Shown in pieces: positions 12,601 to 24,600 of a stretch of DNA of 64,000 nt. The stretch covers positions 310,001-374,000 of the forward strand of contig CAJQUW010012964.1 in the NCBI GenBank assembly GCA_907163375.1. Reading direction: 5' to 3'. Below the pieces are notes generated by a model. That model was not told the DNA's origin, did not search any database, and worked only from the letters and a program-made list of their open reading frames with translations. This DNA comes from Prostheceraeus crozeri. Taxonomy: Eukaryota; Platyhelminthes; Polycladida; Euryleptidae. Every line of letters starts with the position of its first letter. Positions within the stretch are counted from its first letter, which is position 1. Position numbers and translations under genes: made by a program.

Positions 12601-15600
12601 GCTGAATCTATCTCTTGCAGAAGAAATAGATCGAGTTTCTCCCCACGTCTCGTCTGCATCAGCCACACGAAATTCTGCATGTTTCCTTTGTTGTGCGATC
12701 ATTTTGGTTTACAGTGATCTCGTTCAGATCAGTTCAAACACCATGTGACTTGAGACCATCGTTCCAGGCATTGTCTCTTTGTTCTAAGTGCAGAAAATCA
12801 ATCTGCCGAAATATCCAAATCCATAACATTTCTTATAGACAACAACTTGCTCGAAATTCGAGAGAAAGGACCTCCATGAAGATGACAAAAAGAAGGGAAC
12901 TCAGCCCCGATGTTCGACAAATGTACCTTAGAATTCAATTCAGCACTGAGACTACACTCATTCGGAACATGAATTCTGGCCGATACGTGGCTTGATCAGT
13001 CCGAATGATCCACTCCTCAGGTACCCTCAGTGCCTACAAAGGCACTTTTCTCGGCACCTGATCAAACACTAATCAACAAAAATGAAATGCAGCTCCTTTT
13101 CCTTCTCAACAAGATTTCCTGGAACTGTCGTAAGGTGAAGAATGCATCAGTTATTGCGTGCCTGACATGAAGTCGAGCTGCATTGAGTTGAGTCAACTGA
13201 AACCTGCTACCTGATTGATGGCTTAAGCACTCATTCCAGGATTCGTAGGACTTGATCCTTTAACTTAAGACCTCTTTTTAGAGCATCGTCTTTACCTTCT
13301 CAGCAGTTGATAATGATACATTTCAATCATCGGGTATTTGTTTTCACGGATACCGACAGTCAAGAATGCGGCTAACAAATCGACAGTGACTATCCATACA
13401 GCTCGAATAATGTCCACTACTACATCCGATGAGTTAATAGCTTTCCTGTCCCTCATGTCACCAACGACTATTTTGATCGTAGAGGTATTAATGCAACAGA
13501 GATGACCCAAAGTCGGTGGACACGTGTAATAATATCACGATCTCACGGGAACATTCAGCAAGGTATCATAATGGCTCTTCCATGCAGTAAGCTTGTCAGC
13601 ATCTGAATATGCGATTCTACCATCATCTATTTTGATGCATGTTTCGCCCTCATCATCTTGATTTTGTCTTGCGGGCAAGCTTGAATACTTGATTCGTCTT
13701 TTGAGCTGCAGTTATTTCGCCAAATATCTCCAGTTTGGCGTTCTTTTTGGCGAAGCAGATTGCAGATGTAGCGGCCCGCTTGGAAACAATGTGGGCCTTT
13801 CTAATTTCTCACAGACCAACAAGTGCGGAACCAAAGGGGAGAAGGTCGACAATTTCCTTGTGTAGAGAATATTTCAAAACATTGAAGGAAACTGAAAGAT
13901 CCAGATGTTGCCTCACCTGATGTTGTTAGCAAAGATAATATTCCATTGTCATTTTTTTTGGATAAACCCGCATGGAGTGCATTCAGGTAGAAAACTTTCG
14001 CTGGGAAAATGATATGATGAATACCTTTACTGTAACTATGAAAAGGAGAGTTTTACAAGACAATTACTCTGTAAAATTCTCGATTTTCTCTGTCTAAAAT
14101 TATTCGACATTTTGCACAATTCTGTGTCTAATAATCGAGGAGGCCTATCATTTGTTTCCAGCCGGCTAAATGTCGCTCAGTCTTGCTGCACATTAAACAA
14201 TCTGATATGATGAGCAGAACTGGACGATGCGTGTTCAAGAAAAAGAGATTTACGGTAAAGCTTAAGAAAATTGTAGCATAATTTAAATGACCAAGATATA
14301 TTCGCTAAGGAAGACAAGAGGAAGTCACCAAGGACAGTCGCTGATGCTGAGCACGGTCTAACTACATCCGAGTAACATACAGTGATCCAGACCTGTCAAC
14401 TGTCCCGATTTCGTCGGGACTGTCCCGATTTTGTTGCCTTTTTCAGCAGTCCCGATTTTCTGACAAGTGTCCCGATATTTTAATTTTTTATGTTGTAAGA
14501 TTTCTACTGGTCAGTTTTTAGATAAGTCTAGCAAAATAATTCAAAAATTTGCGGTGTGCGCATTCCATATTCACATGTGTGCTATGATGTATGTGTGTTG
14601 TCGTGCTCATAAGATGCCACTCGCTTTTCACAGTCATATTATGTCATATATATTTTATGATTCCATTGTCTCAAATAGTACGTCGTATTTTAATGTATTT
14701 ATGGTCAACAACATATTCAAAATAATGTAGATTTTGTAAATATATGTGGGTTAGTTTGCATACCTGATGATAGTGACCATGTCCCGATTTTGCAAATGTG
14801 AATGTTGGCAGGTCTGGTGATCGGTTCTGTTCGATTGTCACTCTCTTGAATGTGCCATTATAGTCAGAGCCCATTTTGCAAGTTTCGGTGCGCTGCTTAA
14901 ATGAATAATTGTGTTTTAATTTGAGATAATGATTTCCTCATGAGATTGTTTAATATTGACTCCCTGGTTCTGCTTGTTAGCCTATATTATTCATTTAGAT
15001 GCACCAGAAAATGTGAAACTGGAGGAATTTAGCGTGATGAACTATTTAAGCGAACTGGTTTGATTAATAGTAGGTTCGCCTACTCTTCATGGCTCTTGGT
15101 ATAATAGAATTACATGTAGCTGTTAATACTGTTTAGCTTCCATAGACCACACATTTCTATTGGTCTCTTTGCTCGATTGCTGGACGAGCCCGTCTTTCCT
15201 CTGAACCTGAGAACGAGACCATGAACAGCGTTGACCAGTCGATATTCTTCTATCTTCTTCGTATTTCGGCGGCTTTGAATACCACGCGCTCACCTATCCG
15301 CAAAATTTAGCCTCATTACTGGAAGGGTTTCAATGGGTTTTGTAGCCGCCATTGTCGACAACCGAAAGATATTACAAAACTGTGATAAATGAGAGAAGCT
15401 GAACTGCGATGTACATCTATGTATCTACAACGTCAGAAGAATATAGAATTTGCCAATGTCACTCTGATTAATGTGAGGTGAGCCAAATCAATCGAACGGT
15501 GTGTTTGTCTTCGTACACTGACCAAAATAGACTGGTATCTTACAGTGACGGTGTTGGTACCTCCACAAGCGACTGATAAGCCAGCAGCCAGAGCGAGTTT

Positions 15601-18600
15601 CTGCAGGGAACGAGGCCGAAAATGAGAATTTCACAGGATGATGTACAGCCTATGCCTACTACGAAGACTAGACTTGCTACTTTTCATTGAAATCAGAGAA
15701 TTTAATCAGAGAAACCATTGAAAATTTCACTCTTGCCGAAAGCTGTAAGCTGCGTCCCGTTGGATTGACATGTGTTTTTCTTTGATCCTGTCTGACAAGA
15801 ACGCTCATACTCGTAGTAGACATAGGGTGTGCATCATTCTGTGAAAGTCTCATTTTCATGCAGAAACTCGTTCTGACTGCTGGACTGTGACTTGTTCGTG
15901 TTCTCTTTGCATGTCCTAACCGAAGCGCGGCGCTTAAACATGTTATTTTCCAGTTTGCGCTTTCAACTTGCGGATGGTTGCAATTCGAGAGCAGCTCAGT
16001 GACTGTAATTCGGCATTCAGACTTACTTCATTTGTATGCAGCGCAACTCAGCAATTCAGTCTTCGTTCCCTGGAGAGACATCCAGACATCTTCAGGAAGT
16101 TTATCTATGATAATGATTCTACCATAAGATATGATGAAAGTAATTCCGTCTGCTGCGCTTATGCCGCATTACAGTAGCAACTGGCAATAATACATTAGTT
16201 GTGAAATGACTTATGATTTAAGATAACAAAGATAAGAATTCCTACTAAATTCAAACTGCATTAACACTTTCATCATTCTGTACCTGTCACATTCTCTATG
16301 GAAGTGAACAATGACAGCACAACCGCTCAATGAGTAAGGTGTAAGCCTAGGTACACGATACGAGTTCGCAAGAAGTGCAATCAATGAGAGTCGATGCAGA
16401 GGAATAACAGTGATAGGCCTACTAGTAAAAAAGTTTAAATATTTGGAAAATACCCATGTATGAAAACATGTTGGTCTAAAGAAATAGATCGGCACTATAT
16501 ATTATAAGGTCAAAATTCTTCTTATATAACTTCTCGTTTGTTGATCCATCTTGTTGAGCTGCCGGTCTTTTGGTACAATAGTTGTATCATGAATAATCAA
16601 GTCCACTGCAGGCATTCAGTGATAACCGCTATAACAATCACGTGTGTGGCACCCTGTCATACCGCCAAAGTTTGTAAGGAGTTCTTGCGAGTGAATGGTG
16701 GTTGGGTTTTGGCATGGCCAGGAAACAGACCTGACTTGAATGTTATATAGAACTTGTGGAACATCCTGAAACAAAGACTTACTCAACATGAGGCACAGAC
16801 AAAGCAAGACATTATCAGACAATGACTCAACATCATGATGCGAAACATTGAAATGGCCGATGTTTGTAGGAAACTTGTTAAAAAAATCGATGCCTCGAAG
16901 AATCGGAGAAGACATCAAGCCTAAAAGTGGACAACTGACTTAATGAAGTTTGCTCTCATATTAACACATTTTGTTTGTTTGGATAAATTATTAATTGATT
17001 AATATATGTTCCATGCTTTGCAGTAACAATGAAAACAACACGCAACACATTCAGATATTTATTTGCAGAAAAAATATGACGAAACAATAATTTGATAACT
17101 TACACTTTCCAAAAATTAAGATGAATTCGTGATATACCTTCGTTGATATATTGGTCGAGCATCTCATAAAAGTAGCGTTGAGGCAATTTTTCTGCACAGT
17201 GCTGTAGGCCCAATTTCCTCATTCAAACACATTCGATATGAAGCATTGCAGCCTTCTATGACTCGTCAACCGAAAATACGACTACCTCGGTTCATGGCTT
17301 GCTTATGTTAGTCGGCCGTATCACTGAGGAACAAAACGAGTCATCTCTGAGACTTATTTTGTGGTCAAGTATCTTTCATCTTCAGAAGGATACTCTCCAT
17401 TGTCTACCATTTAAATACAGTCGACCACAGTAACTCGAGATCGTTGGATCGCGCATCTTTTGCATGACAATTTGATCTGTCGTTTATCGCTTAGAATAGA
17501 AATGTCCTGTATTCATGTCCGATGAAGCTAAAAGAAAAATTTGAAAGTAATGTGCTTTTTGCTCGTCTCAAGTGGAGGAAAGCCGACATATTTCATGATC
17601 TAATGAGAACTGATTCTTCAATGGATCCAAACAGTATAATTATATCGTATTCACTGAGAAAAACGGGTTATTCCTGATAAAACCGAGAGAAAATTGACAT
17701 TTGAAATTTATGGTTTTAAGCATGTAAAAATTCTAGAAAATTGCTACAATTAAGTGTTTATGTTTTAGCATGTTAGAGATCAGAACATAATATTTCAAGG
17801 GGATAGATGATGAAATTTAAGATACTAGCAGCCAAAATATTTTGAAGAAATCGAACAAAGTTTTCAAAAGTTTCGAAAATATTCAAGTGGGCTCCGTGTC
17901 ACAGTGGTCAAGGGCTTTGTCTAGCGATCTTTATGTCCTGTGCTCTACACCCGAAAGTCTCATTGGACGTCGGCAGTAAGGGCATCCGGGTTAAAAAATC
18001 TCAATGGTCCAGTGAGGGCCACTATAGGGGAGTCAGAAATCAGTCTGTCATCGTCGGCCGGGTTCCGGTCGGCACAGACCACAAAGAACGGCCCAGGATT
18101 CTCTATCCCGAGCAAGTCTCATCCAGTTCCTTTCCATATCCTGTCGAAGGGAATCGCGCCATCTCGTTGCTGGTCCGCCTCGCGGATGCTTGATGTCGAG
18201 CGGCACCCACTCGGTCACCAGCAGCGTCCAACGATCGTGCGTCTGTCCATCGAGATGTCCGACCCATCTCCTCTTTGCTTTGTCGGCCAAGTCGACCACG
18301 TCCGCCACCCCGGTCATCGTCCGTAGCCGCCGGTCGATCTAGCTGACGCCAGCCATGCGGCGCTCGATCGCGCGCTGAGTGACGGCCAGTTTCTGCCGGT
18401 CGGCTGAAGTTGTCGACCGTGTTTGTGACCCGTAGAGCAGAGCCGGGATCACACAGCTGTTGAACAGGTTTGCCCTGATGTCAGAATTGATCCAGCGTAG
18501 CTGATCCAGGCGGCTTTCCTCCTGTGCGCCGTGCGACAAAGTGCGACCTTTTGTGTGACCCAATGTATGCCGGCAAGCATCACAGCGATCGTTTATTTAT

Positions 18601-21600
18601 TTGTTGTAAAGGATCCAGTGAATCACAAAAACATGAACATAGAGCTAAGAAATCAAGTAACCATCATTTGCATTCAACTATTTTTGAAAGGGAAGGTTTA
18701 AGTACATAGATAATAATATCCAGAACAACAGATCCGCGACTGAGGTTCGAAGTGATAACTGCTTTATCAGTAATCATGGAAACTTTGCAAAATACACCAA
18801 TGATGTCTCCAGAGCAGTGAAGGAAATATTGTTAAGTTAGGAAGAGAAATTTTGACTGAAAGCAACTCAACACTGCCTAACTGTCAAATTTTCTTAAAGT
18901 CTGGCTGCTGGCCAGCGTTTTTATAATAACATTAGCGGACGGAATAACTAATACCTCTCTTCTCCGCAGATATCGGCAGAAGCGGCGTTCAACAGCATTA
19001 TCTAATTCCTCTTACTCCAAAGTCGAATCGAAACCTGAAGTAAGTCATTCATGAAAAGTTATGTGAATTCCTACCATCTCATGATTATGCATGACAAACA
19101 TTTGTTTATTGCATGTCTTCTTTTTAAGAAACATTTTGAGTATTACAATGGATTATAAAGGCACAATTTACATTCTGTGGCATTAAATTAGTTTGTTATT
19201 GAAGCACTTAGTGACCTTTATCAAATTTGCGATGAATTGTAAACAAATTAATTGATTGTCATTATATTTCACGAGGTTATCAAGTGAAACTGCGGGAAGA
19301 AACAGAGTTGATGTACAACGGTCGGTCTTAAGGTCCATTCACACGGCGCGCCTTGTCCAACAAAAATGCCTGTTCTCACCGAGCCACGAGGCAAGGGGCG
19401 GGAGAACGGAATGTCACACAACAACGAAGTATGCAATTACAGATACCATATAATTATGAGCACTTCTTATTGCTAAATAATTAGCATATTCGCATTCCTT
19501 GTGTTACATACATTCGAATGAACCCAAACACACCGTCATATGACAGATAGTAAGTGTAAATGACGGACTCAGTTTTCAGAAATTTCATGAAATCAGATGT
19601 AACATTTCACGCATTGGGTGTAGACTCGAAATTGATGTTTACATGACACATTTTTGAGGAAATACAAATTCTTTTTTGCATTAGATTTGCGAGCGTGAAC
19701 AATGTGTGATGTAATCAAGTTTTTAGATCTGCGAGTTTCATCTGACGAAAGTAGTTCGCTATATGATGAATAATTGAAGTGATGCTAGGGGCAGTCTATT
19801 TTAGAGCGATATCCGATGAGTTTTGGTCGACCAACGGTCTAGATAATAGGGTCAATCTGAAAAGATTACTGATGTGAGTAAGAAACGGCGATAAAAAGGT
19901 ATTCCGTCTTGTTAATTTTCATTAAGTAAATCCAAATCTACAGAATTTGTTCTCTTAAGTATCAAAATCTGTAAGTTGTCGAATGATTGATGGAATATCC
20001 GATCAGATATTTCACTGCAATCATTTATCATGCTGTCAACACAATCATAAACTAATCGGCTGTTGTCACGCTCTGAGCGATGCAAATGAGCATTTTTTAA
20101 GAGAATAAATTGTAACTGGTTGCAAAATAGACACCACCATCATCTTCTTCGTGCAACTTCCTTTTAAATGAAGTGTGTTTAATCACATAGATGGATTCGA
20201 CAATTTATCTCTGTGGTTTCAGCTAAATTAGTTTAGAATTCTACAATCTGCATCAAATAAACTATATGTAGCGTTTTGATGACTTCCTCGTAATGCTTGA
20301 AGGAGTGGCGAGCAATTTAAGACAGATGATATTGCAAAACATTGAGAAAGATATCTTTACCAATTGCAAATGAAGTACGGCATACTTTTGACTGATTGAC
20401 ATTGCAAATTAATCGTTAGTATATGTATGGGGATTGCTATAAACTACATAATTTTGCGAAAACTAATCATTTGATATTTTGCATTTGTAAAGAATAGGTT
20501 TTTAAGGACACACATTTTCAATTATAGAATGACAACAAGGCACAGGTGATAGATCATGAAACAGAATTGATGTATGGATTGACTTTGCCGCAACTTAGCT
20601 CACAAAAAGACCTGTCTGTATTAACTTCCATTGTCTATTCTATATTAATCGGGAGTATCACTCTATTCAAGACTCTATCACAGAAGTTGAGAACAATAAC
20701 AAATTTCTCATCTTCGTTTCTTATACTCGTTTTGCAGTAAGTAAAATATCATTCATCTCCAAATGCATTCATGGATTCGAATTCATGGTTGACAAAGTAT
20801 GAAAGTGCACTGATAAAGGATTTTGATATTCATTTGGCCAAATTGTCCCCATAGATGGTCAGAATTATCGGATAGCTATGTCGAAAGTCAATCATTTCTC
20901 TGTACGAACATGGGGCAACTTGTGGTGTCAGGTTGGAGTGCGGGCAGTTATAGCAAGCCGCGAGGCACAACACATGCCACACTAGACAAGAAAAAAATAG
21001 CAGAGTTCATCTTCATATATTGAACTCTATCTAGAACAAAGGATCAGATCCAGTAATGTAAAATCCCATCATTGCTATAGGATTTCAGCCTAATAAGGAA
21101 GTTTCGATATGGAACTGAATCGAATGCTCTACGAAAGTCGACACATTTTCTGTGACAACAAGGGCAGTTTCGTCATCCAGAAAGTCCACTAGTGCAGTAC
21201 TACATATTTTACCTGGCAAAAAGCCATGTTGTGAATCACTCAATAGCGAGTCATTCAACAAGTAGTCCATCAAACTAGACATCACATTTTTTCCATTGAC
21301 TTGCAAACAGCTGATGCAAGGGATATGGATCCATAATGAGAGCAGATGGATTTGGATCCTTTATTGTGTACTGGTGTAATGCAAGAAATTCTCCACATGG
21401 GTGTGGCACTACCCCCAGCAGATATAAGTATCGAGAAAAACACGAGATGGCACTTATAATAGTCGTGCCACCTTCTTTGATGAAATAGCTCGAAATACCA
21501 TCTGGAACAGGAGCCGCAGGAGGAGACAAGTGTTTACGATGATAAAATAAATGATCATGAGAAAGGGCAACATCAGATAAATTGCGTGCATATGTGAGCA

Positions 21601-24600
21601 TGCATGCAAATTGAGCTAACATAATCATCCTGAGCAACAAAAACAGACGAAAATACCCATTCAAAATTTCGGCTTTTTCTTGGTTGTTAACCGTCTTTTC
21701 ACCGTTCAATTTAACAACAGTGATACAAGATGGGTCACAAGAAAATCATCACTTGATATAATCCTAAAATAACTTAGGATTTTTCAGTAGGAAGCCCGTT
21801 CAAAATTTTTTAGCAAATAATGAAACAAAAGAAGCACTTTTCATAATTAACTTATAGTGAATTCATGGGCAATTCTCGGGCTTCGCCCTCGATCGACACT
21901 CGTGATGCAACTTTCAAATGAAGCTCTTTAACCATAGTAAGTTATCTATTGTTATAATGAGATCATAGGCGAACACATACACATTTGTGGTGATAATGTG
22001 ATGCGTCTTTCTGTGGCTAACCTTTAACGCATTTTTTGACATGTTAAAAAAAGTGAAGATGTTAAAAAAAAGATAAATTAGAAGAAAAGCATTGTCGGGG
22101 AGCTTCGTGATGCATGTATCAGAATACAAAGATGTACGAGAGCTCAATTGAAATTAAAGCAAGAAGGGTAATAGTGATTAATCTTGTGTTACTTCTCAGT
22201 ACTGATTCAATTCAGTCTCATTACGGAATCGAGTTTTTAGATCATATCCTGTTCTACTTTTAATCAGAAAACTGGTGCACCACTAATTGAAGGTTGATGG
22301 GAGACGATAATCGGTAACGTACTGAGCATGATGAGCGATTCAAACGATCAAAGCTTTCGCTTATCCAGTGATGTGACCAGTCTTTCTTTGCTTTATCTAG
22401 TTATTTGCTTGTAGATCCTTATGATGTCTATGATCATTATTTGCGTTTGTAAATTTAAAGATCGAAGTCTGAATCTATGTTGGTTCCAATCTTAATTTGT
22501 AACGTACGTTACTTGACTGAAGGCAAAACAAAATGTTCGAAGATTTTAGCAAAAATCGTCGGATAGATATTGGCCTTGCATCTTCAAAGGATGTTTTTTT
22601 GGGAAATTGGTCTACATTCCCCCCTACTTCCAGAATTTCTGCTGAGACAATAACCCGTAATAGTAGAAAGAACATACAAATGTGACAGAGGTTCCACAAA
22701 TACTGGTGCATATACGTGCATAAAACACGGAGGATTCCGTGCTGCTATTGTATAGCTTTTCCGGCTTTGCTCTGTGGAGATGGTTAGATTTCAATCCCAA
22801 TCATCGGAAGCTTCAGATACGAGGCAAGAGTTGTCAGCAGCATTAGTGATACACATCTATTTATTAAGCCTAGAAACTGTCTCCTACCTAGAATCTACCT
22901 ATTCCGCCCACCAGATTACGTATACATGCAGTATTTGCACATTTTCAGTGGTTATTAATTATTAAAGGTATTAATGTAAATACAGTGATATCCTTGACTT
23001 AACAGCTCAAATTCTTGCCAAAAAAATGTTCACTTGGACGTCGGTACTTGCCGCTACCTAGTTTTGTACCGTGGGTCTACTGGAACAAAGATGACTCCAT
23101 TATGCGAAATTTATCTAAAATTGGAAAATCAAATGTAAACATTGATTGATTTGTCCGAGAGAAATATCCAGAAAATATGAGTTAAAGCAAAGTGTGCTTG
23201 AAAAGGAAGCTTGATAAACTTGGTAATCCAATTTCATTCAGTAGGCCTACATGTATATATGTAGCATTCATACAATCAAAGACAACAAATAACATGGCTA
23301 ACAAATAAGTAACAGCCAAAACATAACAGTGTTTCAACTGGAATATATGGGAATTTGCGTATGCACACACCCACTTTGTAGTAGGAGTTTCATCTGTGTG
23401 TCAATGTTTTGCACCTAGAAGATGGTACTCGGTATTTCAGAGTTCCACTTGATGTAGACCTATTTAAGTCATTTTGAAACAATTTATTTCAGACTGTATT
23501 GGTGAAGAGCTATTTTAGATTGCGCATAAATTTAATTAGTATTTTTGTAGACAACTTCAACCAAAAGCTCTGCAGCTGTCTTGATGAAGCACTCTCATTT
23601 CCATTGAGAGGGAGTAGCAAAGAGCGACTACATTACAGAAAAGTTCTGCAGGATTGCATCGAGTTATGCGCATGCTACTAAACAACAGGTTTCTTCTGTT
23701 CATTAGATCTTTCAGTCATTTGTATGCATTATAATCAGTGGTCATAACTGGTCGGATCGAAGGGGTGCTTCAAAATTTTGTTGAGATGAAACGACATGGG
23801 AAATGAAGTCTTTGTTCACTTCGGGAAGTATGATTTCATCAGTATTCTTCGTGCTCGTTGCCCTATATCTCTTTAGTGTCACTTACTCCTCGCTATTGGA
23901 TAATTTGAAACTAGCGTGAGACATCTTGCCGCTAGCAGGGAGAGTTTCTGTTTCTATCAGATCTCAGATTAGTAAACAGAGAATGATAGGTGAAATAGGC
24001 CTATATATCCATGTAATTTATAAGTTCTGGATCCGTGATTACTGAAGAAACCTGTGAACTGAAGATTAGTTTCAACCTCCAAGGTGAATGGCTTTTGTTT
24101 TGGGACGCATTCGTCAATTCACTAGTTGCAAAGTAAATTGACAAAACACATCAGTTCGAAACAAATAAAATGTAGAAGATTTGTCAACCGGGAAAATTCA
24201 GCAAGTTGAAGGCGGCGATCCATCGGAAACATAACACAATAATTCCGTCGAATGTTATTCAGAAGCATAGAAATTGATATAAAAAGGTATGAAAAAATAT
24301 ACCAGGATCGCATAATGATGGTTGGTATTAATACTATTGCTCAAATTCAGTTACCTTATAATTTTTTTCCTCATTGTATAACACTTCAGGTGAAAAGCTA
24401 CATCTGTAGTCTGATGGGCGGAATCATATGAAATTGCATTCCATTTTTTTTAAATTAGAAAAATCAGTTAGAAATGCTCATGGCAAATGTTAGTAGCGTG
24501 AGTTAATTCGACATGAAATTTTATTGAAATTGGAGTTGAACTTCCAGATTTGAAAATCAAATGAAATCCAGAATGAAAATCAAATCCAGATTGAAATGAA

